A DNA stretch of 64,000 bases from IMCC26256 sp046081705 (GTDB lineage: Bacteria > Actinomycetota > Acidimicrobiia > IMCC26256): assembly GCA_046081705.1 (NCBI GenBank), contig JBJTWK010000021.1, positions 1 to 64,000 on the forward strand, given 5' to 3'. Positions 41,304-50,387 of this stretch are shown piece by piece. A program made the translations under genes and the position numbers. How positions within the stretch are numbered: position 1 is the first letter of the stretch; every line of letters starts with the position of its first letter. The notes beneath the pieces were generated by a model that worked only from the letters and a program-made list of their open reading frames with translations, was not told where the DNA came from and did no database searches.

Positions 41304-42293
41304 ATGGAACTCGTCCCCACCAAGCGGCTGCAGTTGTTCGCCGGCCGGGGCAACCGGGATCTCAGCGAGGAGATCGCCCAGGCGCTCGACGTGCCGCTCG
41401 GCGAGGTCGTGCTCTCCACGTTCGCGAACGGCGAGATCTACTGCCGCTTCGGCGAGAGCATCCGCGGCTCGGACGTGTTCATCATCCAGAGCCACTGCGA
41501 GCCGATCAACGAGCGCGTGATGGAGATGCTCATCATGATCGACGCCGCGAAGCGCGCGTCGGCCAAGCGCATCACCGCGGTCACGCCGTTCTACGGCTAC
41601 GCGCGTCAGGACCGCAAGGCCGAGGGTCGCGAGCCGATCACGGCCCGTCTGGTCGCGGATCTCATCACCGTGGCGGGCGCGGACCGCGTGGTCACCGTCG
41701 ACCTCCACACCGGACAGATCCAGGGCTTCTTCGACAAGCCGGTCGACCACCTCACGGCGGTGCCCCTGCTCGCGGAGTACGCGGCGAAGCTGTTCGGCGC
41801 GGGCGCGGACGTCACGGTCGTGTCGCCGGACGCCGGCGGCGGCAAGCTCATGCGCCGCTTCTCGAACTACCTCGCGGAGTACGACATCGAGTCGGAACTC
41901 GCGTTCATCGACAAGCGCCGGCCGAAGGGCACGCACAACGTCGCCGTCGCGAGCGAGGTCGTCGGTGAGGTCGAGGGCCGCCACTGCATCGTCGTCGACG
42001 ACATGATCGACACCGCCGGCACCGTCGCCGCCGCGGCGAGCCTCCTCAAGGAGCGGGGTGCGGCCTCGGTCCGGATCCTCGCCACCCACGGTCTGCTCTC
42101 CGGTCCGGCGGTCGAGCGGCTCCGCGAGGCGCCGGTCGAGGAGGTCGTGGTCACGAACACGATCCCGATCCCGGACGAGAAGCGCTTCGGCCGCCTCACG
42201 GTCCTCTCGATCGCCCCGATCGTGGCCGAGGCCCTCGATGCGGTGTTCGAGGACACCTCGGTGAGCGAGCTCTTCCGCGGCGACAACGTCTGA
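41304..42293 (+). CDS. prs: Ribose-phosphate pyrophosphokinase
   Basis: It makes PRPP from ribose 5-phosphate and ATP for nucleotide, His and Trp synthesis. The 329-residue class I enzyme has LQLFAGRGNRDLSEEIA at the start, ANGEIYCRFGESIRGSDVFI, the ATP/Mg site YGYARQDRKAEGREPITAR, DLHTGQIQGFFD and the PRPP-binding motif VVDDMIDTAGT. It follows glmU by 5 nt and is probably read from the same mRNA. Confidence 0.97.
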   Translation: MELVPTKRLQLFAGRGNRDLSEEIAQALDVPLGEVVLSTFANGEIYCRFGESIRGSDVFIIQSHCEPINERVMEMLIMIDAAKRASAKRITAVTPFYGYARQDRKAEGREPITARLVADLITVAGADRVVTVDLHTGQIQGFFDKPVDHLTAVPLLAEYAAKLFGAGADVTVVSPDAGGGKLMRRFSNYLAEYDIESELAFIDKRRPKGTHNVAVASEVVGEVEGRHCIVVDDMIDTAGTVAAAASLLKERGAASVRILATHGLLSGPAVERLREAPVEEVVVTNTIPIPDEKRFGRLTVLSIAPIVAEALDAVFEDTSVSELFRGDNV

Positions 42294-42309
42294 GGTCGCC
42301 GGGGCGACC
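42294..42309 (+). terminator. Possible hairpin terminator after prs
   Basis: GGTCGCC (42294-42300) and GGCGACC (42303-42309) form a short stem right after the prs stop. It has no T run and is weaker than the other two terminators in the window. Confidence 0.4.
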
Positions 42310-42356
42310 GCCCCGGTCCGGAACACCCGGGCCGATCCGGCCCCGGGCCGCCGCGT

Positions 42357-42386
42357 TTGGCCCCGGGGCGCCGCAGGGTCCACAAT
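42357..42386 (+). promoter_or_regulatory. Probable promoter of the rplY-pth-mfd unit
   Basis: TTGGCC (42357-42362), an 18-nt spacer and CACAAT (42381-42386) resemble a sigma70-type promoter. rplY starts 37 nt downstream with an AAAGGA ribosome-binding site. Confidence 0.5.
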
Positions 42387-42423
42387 GGGCGGCCCCGCAG
42401 TCCCGCAAAGGATCCCACGCGCC

Positions 42424-43038
42424 ATGACCGACGCCACCCTCACCGCCTCGATCCGCACCGAGCGCGGCTCCGGCCCCGCCGGCCGCCTCCGACGCGAGGG
42501 ACGGGTCCCGGCCGTCGTCTACGGCCTGGGCTCGGACACCATCGCCGTCACGGTCTCGGCCCGCGAGCTCGACCACATCCTCCACTCGGACACCGGCGCG
42601 AACAGCCTCATCACCCTCCAGGTCGACGGTGGTGACGTGCTCGCCCTCGCCCGCCAGATCCAGCGCCACCCGACCCGGGGCATCCTCCAGCACGTCGACT
42701 TCATCCGCGTGAGCCGCGACACCGCGGTCGACGCCGAGGTGCCCCTCGTCATCGTGGGCGAGGCCCCGGGCACGAAGGCCGGCGGCAAGCTCGAGCAGCA
42801 GCTCTTCACGGTGTCGGTGAGCGCGCTCCCCGATCGGATCCCGACCGCGATCGAGGTCTCGATCGCCGGCCTCGGCCTCGGCGACCAGATCAAGGTCGCC
42901 GACATCGACTGCCCGGAGGGCGTCCGCATCGCGCTGCCCGACGACGCGCTCGTCGTACAGGTCGCGGTGCCGCGTGGTATCACCGGCACTGACGCCGAGG
43001 GCGAGGGCTCCGAGGGCGGCGAGTCGCCCGAGGCCTGA
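42424..43038 (+). CDS. rplY: 50S ribosomal protein bL25, CTC form
   Basis: It binds 5S rRNA. The 204-residue protein is the long CTC/TL5 form: an N-terminal L25 domain (SIRTERGSGPAGRLRREGRVPAVVYG, then RHPTRGILQHVDFIRV) and a second beta domain (about 95-185), ending in an acidic tail (DAEGEGSEGGESPEA). The ATG at 42424 has AAAGGA 11 nt upstream. pth starts 3 nt after its stop, a pairing conserved in many bacteria. Confidence 0.95.
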   Translation: MTDATLTASIRTERGSGPAGRLRREGRVPAVVYGLGSDTIAVTVSARELDHILHSDTGANSLITLQVDGGDVLALARQIQRHPTRGILQHVDFIRVSRDTAVDAEVPLVIVGEAPGTKAGGKLEQQLFTVSVSALPDRIPTAIEVSIAGLGLGDQIKVADIDCPEGVRIALPDDALVVQVAVPRGITGTDAEGEGSEGGESPEA

Positions 43039-43041
43039 TCC

Positions 43042-43644
43042 GTGCCGCGGCGCTCACCCGACGCACCGCGCACCGGCACCCCGGCCGACTACCTCGTCGT
43101 CGGTCTCGGCAATCCGGGCGACGAGTACGCGCGCACGCGCCACAACGTCGGCACCGACGTCATCGAGGTCCTCGCGACGCGCCACGGCGCGCGCCTGCGG
43201 AAGGGCAAGGAGCGGGCCCTCGTCGACGAGGTCCGCATCGGCCCGGCCCGGGTCGCGCTCGCCGTCCCCATGACCTACATGAACGACTCCGGTGACCCGG
43301 TGCGTCGGCTCGTGCACCGGTACGGTGTCGACGTCCAGCGGGTGATCGTCGTCCACGACGAACTCGACCTGCCCCTCGCGGCGCTCAAGCTCAAGGCGGG
43401 CGGTGGGCTCGCCGGGCACAACGGCCTCCGGTCGATCAAGCAGCACCTGCACGACGACGCGTTCCTCCGGGTCCGGATCGGGATCGGCAAGCCGCCGAGC
43501 CGGGAGCAGGGGGCGAACCACGTGCTCGACCGGTTCTCGAAGCGCGATCGGACCGAGGTCGAGGTCACGCTCGAGCACGCGGCGGATGCGGTCGAGGCGA
43601 TCGTCGCCGACGGCATCGACGCGGCCATGAATCGGTACAACTGA
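43042..43644 (+). CDS. pth: Peptidyl-tRNA hydrolase
   Basis: It frees tRNA from peptidyl-tRNAs dropped by the ribosome. The 200-residue protein has VVGLGNPGDEYARTRHNVG with the catalytic His, PMTYMNDSG, the HDELDLPLAALKLKAGGGLAGHNGLRSI block with the key Asp, and RVRIGIGKPP. The GTG at 43042 lies between rplY and mfd with gaps of 3 and 8 nt, so the three genes form one transcript. Confidence 0.96.
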   Translation: MPRRSPDAPRTGTPADYLVVGLGNPGDEYARTRHNVGTDVIEVLATRHGARLRKGKERALVDEVRIGPARVALAVPMTYMNDSGDPVRRLVHRYGVDVQRVIVVHDELDLPLAALKLKAGGGLAGHNGLRSIKQHLHDDAFLRVRIGIGKPPSREQGANHVLDRFSKRDRTEVEVTLEHAADAVEAIVADGIDAAMNRYN

Positions 43645-43652
43645 GATCGCCG

Positions 43653-46600
43653 ATGGCCGCGCCCCTCCACGCGCTGGCGGCGCACCTCGCTGAGGATCCG
43701 GCCGTCGTGGCCGCGGCCGCCGCGGCCGACGTCGTGGCGGTCCCGGACGTCGCCCGCCCCCTCTTCGTCGCGGCACTCGGTCGCCTCGCCGGCCGTCGTC
43801 CGGTGCTCGTCGCCGTCCCGACGGTGGCGGAGGCCGAGCGGATCGCCGGCGACCTCGTCCCCGTCCTCGGTCCCGACGCGGTCGAGATGTTCCCGGCCTG
43901 GGAGACGCTGCCCTTCGAACGGGTGTCCCCGAACCTCGAGACCATGGGCCGCCGGCTCCGGGTCATGGGCCGGTTGCGGCGCGGCGACGAGTCGCTCGCG
44001 GTCGTCGTCGCCCCGGTGCGTGCGCTCGTGCAGCGGCTCGGGCCGCACGTGGAGGACGTGGAGCCGATCGAACTCGGGCCGGGCGACCGGGTCGACCGCG
44101 AGGATCTCGTCGCCCGGCTCGTCGCCGCCGGGTACCGCCGCGAGTACCAGGTGGAGGCGCGGGGCGAGGTCGCGGTGCGCGGCTCGATCGTCGACGTGTA
44201 CCCCTCGACCGCGGACCACCCGGTGCGCATCGACCTCTGGGGTGACGAGGTCGAACGGCTGTCCGCGTTCGCCGTCGCCGACCAGCGCTCCACCCGCGAG
44301 CTCGAGGCGGTCACGATCCTGCCCGCGCGCGAACTGCTGCCGACCGACGAGGTGCGGGCCCGGGCCCGCGCCCTCATCGAGGAGGCCCCGTGGGGCCGCG
44401 AGCAGTGGGAGCGCATCGCCGAGGGCCAGATCTTCGACGGGATGGAGTCGTGGCTGCCCTGGCTCTGCGGCGAGGAGCACCTCCTCACCGACCTGCTGCC
44501 GGCGCGGGCCCAGGTGCTCCTCGTCGAGCCCCGTCGCCTGCGCGACCGGGCGGGGGAACTGCTCGACGAGGAGGAGGCGCTCGCCGGGGTGCTCGCCGGG
44601 ACCTGGGGCACCGAACCGGCGGTGCTCCACCGCCTGACGTCGGGGTTCGACCGCCTGCTCGCGCACGGTCCCGCGCTCGTCACGAGCGTGCTCGGCGCTC
44701 CGGATCGTCCCGAGACCCCGGCGCTCGTCGCGGCCGCGTTCGATCCCGTCGTCGGCGACGTCGAGGCCCTCGCCGAACGCGTGCGCGCGCTCATGGCCCG
44801 GGGACTCCGGGTGGTCGTCGCCGCGGAGGGCGCCGCGAGCGCCCGGCGGCTCTCCGAGGTCCTCGCCGACGGCCGCATCGATGCGCCCGTGCTCGAGGAA
44901 CCGTCCCTGGTCCCGGGCACGGTGAGCGTCGTCATCGCGCCGATCGAACGCGGGGTCGTCGCCGGCGCCGCCGGGATCGCACTCGTCGCCGAGGCCGATC
45001 TGTCGGGGCGGCGGCGGGTCCACCGCCGGGCGCGCGGCGCCCGCAAGCAGGCGGACTTCTACGACGACCTCAAGGTCGGCGACCACGTCGTCCACCAGGT
45101 CCACGGGGTCGGGCGCTTCGAGGGCATGGTGCAGCGCGCGATCGGCGGGGTCGAGCGCGACTACCTCATGCTCGCCTACCGGGGCGGCGACCGGCTGTAC
45201 GTGCCGACCGATCAGATCGGCACGGTCCGCAGGTACACCGGCGGCGATGCGCCGACGCTCTCGCGGATGGGCGGGGCGGAGTGGCACAGGACCCGCACGA
45301 AGGTGCGCACCGCGGTCGCGCAGATCGCGGCCGAACTCGTCGCGCTCTACCGCGAGCGCCTCGCCACGGTCGGCCACGCGTTCGGTGGTGACACGCCGTG
45401 GCAGCGCGAGATGGAGGATGCGTTCCCCTACGAGGAGACGCCCGACCAGTCGCGGGCCATCGTCGAGGTCAAGGCCGACATGGAGCGTCCGGTCCCGATG
45501 GACCGGCTCGTGTGCGGCGACGTCGGGTACGGCAAGACCGAGATCGCGCTCCGGGCCGCGTTCAAGGCGGTGCAGGACGGCAAGCAGGTCGCGGTGCTCG
45601 TCCCGACGACGCTGCTCGCGAACCAGCACGGGCAGACGTTCCGCGAGCGGTACTCGGGGTTCCCGGTGCGGGTGGAGGTGCTGTCGCGGTTCCTCACCAC
45701 CAAGGAGCAGGACGCCGTCGTTGCGGGGCTCGCCACCGGCGAGATCGACGTCGTGGTCGGCACCCACCGGCTCCTGTCCGAGGACCTCGCCTTCAAGGAT
45801 CTCGGGCTGCTCGTGATCGACGAGGAGCAGCGGTTCGGGGTCGAGCACAAGGAGCGCATCAAGCGGCTGCGGGCCGCGGTCGACGTGCTCACCCTCTCGG
45901 CGACCCCCATCCCGCGCACGCTCGAGATGAGCCTCACGGGGATCCGCGACCTCTCGCTGGTCCAGACTCCGCCCGAGGAGCGGCAGCCGATCCTCACCTA
46001 CGTCGGCGAGTACGACGACCGGGCGGTCTCCGAGGCGATCCGCCGCGAGCTGCTCCGGGAGGGCCAGGTGTTCTTCGTCCACAACCGGGTCCAGGACATC
46101 GAGCACATCGCGGAGCAGGTGCGCGACCTCGTGCCGGAGGCGCGGGTGCAGATCGCGCACGGCCAGATGGACGAGGGCACGCTCGAACGGGCCGTGCAGT
46201 CGTTCGCCGACCGCGAGTCCGACGTCCTCGTGTGCACGACCATCGTCGAGAGCGGCCTCGACCTCCCGATGGCCAACACGCTCGTGGTGGATCGGGCCGA
46301 CCTCCTCGGGCTCTCGCAGCTGTACCAGTTGCGCGGCCGGGTCGGCCGGCGCGGGAGTCGCGCGTACGCGTACCTGCTCCACCCGCAGGACCGGGCGCTC
46401 TCCGAGGAGGCGTACGAGCGGCTCAAGGCGATCGGGGAGTTCACCGACCTCGGGTCGGGGTTCAAGCTCGCGATGCGCGACCTCGAGATCCGCGGTGCCG
46501 GCAACATGCTCGGCGGCGCGCAGAGCGGACACATCGCGGCGGTCGGGTTCGACCTCTACTGCGAACTCGTCACCGAGGCGGTCGCCGAACTCAAGGGTGA

Positions 46601-47066
46601 GCGGATCGAACCGCCGTTCGAGGTCGTGCTCGACCTCCCGACCGACGCGCACCTGCCCCGCACCTACATCGAGCGCGACGACGTGCGGATGGAGGCCTAC
46701 CGGCGTCTCGCGGCGGTCGAGGCCCCGGGCGACGTCGACGACGTCGAGGCGGAGTGGCTCGACCGGTACGGCCCGCCGCCCGCCGCCGCGGACGCGCTGC
46801 TCGACGCGGCGCGCCTGCGGGCGGAGTGCGTCCGGCTCCGGATCCCCACGGTGTCGATCGTCCCCGCGCCGATGCAGCGGTCGAGTGCCCGGATCGCGGT
46901 CGTCCTCCCCGAGAGCCGCCGGGTTCGCCTCGCCCGCCTGGCCCCGAAGGCGGTGGCCAAGGACGACGCGATCGTCGTGCCGCTCGACGCCGCCCCGGCC
47001 CGAGCGGTCGCGGCGGTCACGGCGCTGCTCCGTGAGCTCGTCCCGCCCGAGGCGGCCCCGGCCTGA
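43653..47066 (+). CDS. mfd: Transcription-repair coupling factor
   Basis: Mfd pushes stalled RNA polymerase off damaged DNA and recruits UvrA. The 1137-residue protein has the UvrB-like N-terminal region (about 1-340; AWETLPFERVSP), a CarD-like RNA-polymerase-interaction domain (about 473-545; LKVGDHVVHQVHGVGRF), and the RecG-like translocase. Walker A is GDVGYGKTE (about 622-630), the Walker B box is DEEQ (about 723-726), and the RGRVGRRGSRAYAYLL block is present. A C-terminal TRCF domain ends the protein. The start is 8 nt after pth. Confidence 0.97.
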   Translation: MAAPLHALAAHLAEDPAVVAAAAAADVVAVPDVARPLFVAALGRLAGRRPVLVAVPTVAEAERIAGDLVPVLGPDAVEMFPAWETLPFERVSPNLETMGRRLRVMGRLRRGDESLAVVVAPVRALVQRLGPHVEDVEPIELGPGDRVDREDLVARLVAAGYRREYQVEARGEVAVRGSIVDVYPSTADHPVRIDLWGDEVERLSAFAVADQRSTRELEAVTILPARELLPTDEVRARARALIEEAPWGREQWERIAEGQIFDGMESWLPWLCGEEHLLTDLLPARAQVLLVEPRRLRDRAGELLDEEEALAGVLAGTWGTEPAVLHRLTSGFDRLLAHGPALVTSVLGAPDRPETPALVAAAFDPVVGDVEALAERVRALMARGLRVVVAAEGAASARRLSEVLADGRIDAPVLEEPSLVPGTVSVVIAPIERGVVAGAAGIALVAEADLSGRRRVHRRARGARKQADFYDDLKVGDHVVHQVHGVGRFEGMVQRAIGGVERDYLMLAYRGGDRLYVPTDQIGTVRRYTGGDAPTLSRMGGAEWHRTRTKVRTAVAQIAAELVALYRERLATVGHAFGGDTPWQREMEDAFPYEETPDQSRAIVEVKADMERPVPMDRLVCGDVGYGKTEIALRAAFKAVQDGKQVAVLVPTTLLANQHGQTFRERYSGFPVRVEVLSRFLTTKEQDAVVAGLATGEIDVVVGTHRLLSEDLAFKDLGLLVIDEEQRFGVEHKERIKRLRAAVDVLTLSATPIPRTLEMSLTGIRDLSLVQTPPEERQPILTYVGEYDDRAVSEAIRRELLREGQVFFVHNRVQDIEHIAEQVRDLVPEARVQIAHGQMDEGTLERAVQSFADRESDVLVCTTIVESGLDLPMANTLVVDRADLLGLSQLYQLRGRVGRRGSRAYAYLLHPQDRALSEEAYERLKAIGEFTDLGSGFKLAMRDLEIRGAGNMLGGAQSGHIAAVGFDLYCELVTEAVAELKGERIEPPFEVVLDLPTDAHLPRTYIERDDVRMEAYRRLAAVEAPGDVDDVEAEWLDRYGPPPAAADALLDAARLRAECVRLRIPTVSIVPAPMQRSSARIAVVLPESRRVRLARLAPKAVAKDDAIVVPLDAAPARAVAAVTALLRELVPPEAAPA

Positions 47067-47090
47067 TCCGAGTCCGGGGGGATGCGTCAC

Positions 47091-47096
47091 TAGCAT
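47091..47096 (+). promoter_or_regulatory. -10 box of the PpiC lipoprotein gene
   Basis: TAGCAT ends 9 nt before the GTG at 47106, so the leader would be 0-3 nt. It suggests a promoter inside the mfd-mazG run. Confidence 0.4.
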
Positions 47097-47105
47097 CCCG
47101 GCCCT

Positions 47106-48131
47106 GTGCAGCGAATCCGGATCGTCCCCATCCTCCTCGCCACCTGCGCGGCGGCCCTCCTCGCGGGGTGCTCGTCGGTCGGGGGGACCGCGGCCACCGT
47201 GAACGGCGAGCGGTTCTCGCAGCACGACTTCGAGGCCGAGTTGTCGGCGCAGCGCGACAACGAGCGGTACTGGAACGCCAGCCAGCAGAACGCCGCGGGC
47301 ACGGGCAACGAGGACGCCGTCCCGGCGAACCTCGCCGCCGACTGGCTGACCCGCCACATCTACACGGAGATCGTCGCCCAGTCGCGCCTCGGTCGGCGGG
47401 CCGCTCCGAACGCCGCGCTGCTGGCCCAGGTCGAGTCCCAACTCGCCCGGACCCCGGGGTGGCAGGCGTTCCCGTCCTGGTTCCGGAAGGACCTCGTCGA
47501 GTCGAACGCCGTCGCGCTCGCCGCGCAGCGGGCCCTCGCCGGCGCCGAGCCGACGGACGCGGACCTCGAGGCCTTCTTCACCACCTACCGCGACCAGATC
47601 TGTGCGAGCGGCAAGGTCGTGTCGCACATCCTCGTGGCGAGCGAGGCTGAGGCCACCGCGGTCGTGGCGCGGCTCGCCGGCGGGGCCGACTTCGCGACGA
47701 TCGCCCGGGAGGTGTCCACCGACACCGGTTCCGGCGCGACCGGCGGCGGACTCGGCTGCCTCGGTGCCCAGCAGTTCGTGACCGAGTTCGAGGACGCGGC
47801 CCAGGCGCTGGCGGTCGGCGCGACCTCCGGTCCGGTCCGCACGCAGTTCGGCTGGCACATCATCCGCGTGGAGGCCGCCACCTTCGGAGCGCTGCGCAAC
47901 GACGTGGCGAGTGCGTACCAGCAGGTCGCCGACGCGAAGTTCCAGCGCTGGGTGCAGCGTCGGGTCGCCCAGGCCGAGGTCACGGTGAACCCGCGGTACG
48001 GCTCGTGGCGACGCACCCAGAGCGCGTTCAAGGTCGTGCCCCCGACGGCCCCGACCCCGCAGATCCGTCCCGCTCCCGAGCGGACGGGCGCCACCGGCAT
48101 CCTCGGTTCGCGCGGCGTCCCCACCCCGTGA
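47106..48131 (+). CDS. PpiC/SurA-like peptidyl-prolyl isomerase lipoprotein
   Basis: A 341-residue exported folding factor. The signal peptide ends in the lipobox LLAGC (C22), so it is membrane-anchored on the outer face. A SurA_N-like helical region follows (about 30-170), and then a parvulin domain with KVVSHILVASEAEATAVVARL, GSGATGGGLGCLG and VRTQFGWHIIRVE. The C-terminal 50 residues are Pro/Thr-rich. The mazG GTG overlaps its stop. This place between mfd and mazG is held by a lipoprotein gene in other actinobacteria. Confidence 0.88.
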   Translation: MQRIRIVPILLATCAAALLAGCSSVGGTAATVNGERFSQHDFEAELSAQRDNERYWNASQQNAAGTGNEDAVPANLAADWLTRHIYTEIVAQSRLGRRAAPNAALLAQVESQLARTPGWQAFPSWFRKDLVESNAVALAAQRALAGAEPTDADLEAFFTTYRDQICASGKVVSHILVASEAEATAVVARLAGGADFATIAREVSTDTGSGATGGGLGCLGAQQFVTEFEDAAQALAVGATSGPVRTQFGWHIIRVEAATFGALRNDVASAYQQVADAKFQRWVQRRVAQAEVTVNPRYGSWRRTQSAFKVVPPTAPTPQIRPAPERTGATGILGSRGVPTP

Positions 48132-49606
48132 CCCCGCGGGTGCTCGTCGTCGGACTCGGTCCGGGCGGCGCCGACCTCGTCGCCCCGCGAGCGCTCGACG
48201 CGCTGCGTCGGGGATCCGCCCTCGTCCGCACCGCCCGCCACCCGGCCGTCGACGAACTGCGCGCCGCCGGTGTGCTGTTCGAGCCCCTCGACGACGTCTA
48301 CGACGACGCCCCGGATCTCGAGGCCGCGTACGCCGCGATCGCGGACCGGGTGCTCGCCGCCGCACGCGACCGCGGCGAGGCCGTGTACGCGGTGCCGGGG
48401 AGCCCCGGGGTCGCCGAGAGGGCGGTGGGGGCGCTGCGCCGCGCGGCCGACGCGGGGACGATCGACCTCGAGGTGGTGCCGGGCCTGTCGTTCGCCGATC
48501 TCGCGTGGGTCCGGCTCGGCGTCGACCCGATGGCGACCGGGGCCCGCGTCATCGACGGCCGGGACCTCGAGCGCGCGGCCGGACTCGCCGGTGCGCTGCT
48601 CATCGCGCAGTGCGACACCCGGTTCGTCCTCTCGGACGTGAAGCTCGCCCTGCTCGAGGCGGTGGCGCCCGACGCCGAGGTCGTCGTGCTCCAGCGGCTC
48701 GGGCTCCCGGACGAGTCCGTGACCCGGGTCGCGCTCGAGGACCTCGACCGCACGGTCGAACCGGACCACCTCACCACCCTGTTCGTGGACACCGGGGCGG
48801 CGGCGATCGCGGGCGAGGTCGCCCGGCTCGTTGCGCTCACCGAGGTGCTGCGCGGGCCGGGCGGATGCCCGTGGGACGCGGAGCAGACCCACCGCTCCCT
48901 CGTGCGGTACCTGCTCGAGGAGGCGTACGAGACGGTGGAGACGCTCGAGGCGCTGCCGATCGACGCGCCGGCGGGGGAGCCCGACCTCGGGGCCTACGCC
49001 CGGCTCGAGGACGAACTCGGCGACGTGCTGTTCCAGGTGGTCCTCCACTCCGTCCTCGCCGCGGAGGCCGGGGCCTTCACCTTCGCCGACGTCGCCCGCG
49101 GCGTCCACGACAAGCTCGTGCGGCGACACCCGCACGTGTTCGGCGAGGTCGAGGTCGCAGACAGCGACGATGTGCTCGCGAATTGGGAGGTCATCAAGCA
49201 GCAGGAGCGGGGCACGGGGTCGATCGTCGACGGCATCAGCCCGGCCCTGCCCTCGACGCTCTACGCGCTCAAGCTGTTCCGCAAGGCCGCGACCGTCGGG
49301 CTCGCGCCCGCGGATCGCACGGCGGCGCTCGCCGACCTCGACGCCGCGGTCGCGCGGCTCGCCGATCCGACCACCGGCACGGGGACCGACGGCGATCCCG
49401 CGGTGGGCGACCTGCTCGCCGCCGCGGTGGCGGTCGCCCGGGCCGAGGGGGTCGATGCGGAGTCGGCGCTGCGGGCCTGGGCCGCCCGGTTCCGCAACAC
49501 CTTCCGATCCGCCGAGGCGCTCGCCGTGGCCGAGGGGACGACCCTGCGGGACGCGGGACCGGACACGGCGCGCGACCTCTGGCGCCGGGCCGCGACCTCG
49601 GCCTGA
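48128..49606 (+). CDS. mazG: YabN-like fusion: tetrapyrrole-methylase-like domain + MazG pyrophosphohydrolase
   Basis: A 492-residue two-domain protein. Residues ~1-215 form a tetrapyrrole methylase-like SAM fold (VVGLGPGGADLVAPRAL, YAVPGSPGVAERAV, EVVPGLSF). Residues ~240-360 are MazG (LTEVLRGPGGCPWDAEQTHRSLVRYLLEEAYETVE with the EExxE metal site, and LEDELGDVLFQVVLHS). MazG hydrolyses non-canonical NTPs. This fusion is known as YabN in Bacillus. What the methylase half does is unknown. The start overlaps the upstream stop (GTGA). Confidence 0.9.
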   Translation: MTPRVLVVGLGPGGADLVAPRALDALRRGSALVRTARHPAVDELRAAGVLFEPLDDVYDDAPDLEAAYAAIADRVLAAARDRGEAVYAVPGSPGVAERAVGALRRAADAGTIDLEVVPGLSFADLAWVRLGVDPMATGARVIDGRDLERAAGLAGALLIAQCDTRFVLSDVKLALLEAVAPDAEVVVLQRLGLPDESVTRVALEDLDRTVEPDHLTTLFVDTGAAAIAGEVARLVALTEVLRGPGGCPWDAEQTHRSLVRYLLEEAYETVETLEALPIDAPAGEPDLGAYARLEDELGDVLFQVVLHSVLAAEAGAFTFADVARGVHDKLVRRHPHVFGEVEVADSDDVLANWEVIKQQERGTGSIVDGISPALPSTLYALKLFRKAATVGLAPADRTAALADLDAAVARLADPTTGTGTDGDPAVGDLLAAAVAVARAEGVDAESALRAWAARFRNTFRSAEALAVAEGTTLRDAGPDTARDLWRRAATSA

Positions 49607-49661
49607 CCCCGACGGCGGGGCGGGTGGCGCCCGGACCGGGCGCCGTGGTCGAATCGTCGGT

Positions 49662-50387
49662 GTGAGCACCTACGACGTCCTCGGGAGCACGATCACCACG
49701 CCGGTCGAGATCCGCGAGGCGCGTTCGTGGTTCTCGACGTTCGCGGTCCCGTTCCGCGCGGCGCGCGACCTCACCGCGTACAGCGGCCTCGAGCCCGCGC
49801 CGCTCCCGGCGGGCCGGGCCCTCGTCAGCCTCGGGTTCGTCCGGTACGTCGACGGCGACCTCGGGCCGTACCACGAGTTCGTCGTCGCCGTCATCGTGCG
49901 CCCGCCGGGCAGCACCGACCGGAAGGACACCGGCGCGTTCATCCACCAGCTGCCGGTCAACCAGCCCTTCACCTGCGCCGCGGGGCGCGACATCTGGGGC
50001 TTCCCGAAGTTCGTCACCGACATCGACATCGACGAGGGCGTGCGCCGCGACACCGCGACGCTGCTCGTCGACGGTGCGCTCGCCGTGCGCCTGTCGATCG
50101 CGCACGGCGTGCGCACCCGGGTCCCCGACACGAACCTCGACGCGTACTCGTGGTCCGACGGCACCCTGCGGTGCACGCCGTGGCGCCTCGACGGCGAGGG
50201 CGCGCGCGGGCGTCCCGGTGGGGCGCGGGTCGAACTGGGTTCCGGGCTCATCGCCGACGAACTGCGGGTGCTCGGCTTCCCGCGCCGTGCGCTCATGGCC
50301 GGCACGATGCGCCGGGTGCGGATGACCTTCGGCGACGCCCGGATCGTCGACCCGGCGGCCCCGACCGGTCCGGCGGTGCGGGCGTGA
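49662..50387 (+). CDS. Acetoacetate decarboxylase-like (ADC) family protein
   Basis: A 241-residue protein of the acetoacetate decarboxylase fold. Visible are YHEFVVAVIVRPPG, the NQPFTCAAGRDIWGFPKFVTDIDI block, and a beta-rich C-terminus. Many family members are not true decarboxylases, and the catalytic Lys would be the one in GFPKF, which I cannot confirm. The GTG at 49662 is 7 nt after an imperfect -10 (TCGAAT), so it may be leaderless. It overlaps the SDR gene start by 4 nt; the pair was probably inserted as a unit between mazG and eno. Confidence 0.8.
   Translation: MSTYDVLGSTITTPVEIREARSWFSTFAVPFRAARDLTAYSGLEPAPLPAGRALVSLGFVRYVDGDLGPYHEFVVAVIVRPPGSTDRKDTGAFIHQLPVNQPFTCAAGRDIWGFPKFVTDIDIDEGVRRDTATLLVDGALAVRLSIAHGVRTRVPDTNLDAYSWSDGTLRCTPWRLDGEGARGRPGGARVELGSGLIADELRVLGFPRRALMAGTMRRVRMTFGDARIVDPAAPTGPAVRA

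Noticed and set aside
43275..48365. A 1696-codon open frame on the minus strand opposite mfd and its neighbours
   Set aside because: It is an antisense shadow of mfd, typical of very GC-rich DNA. The translation is Arg/Gly/Asp-biased with no domain, and the plus-strand genes are certain.
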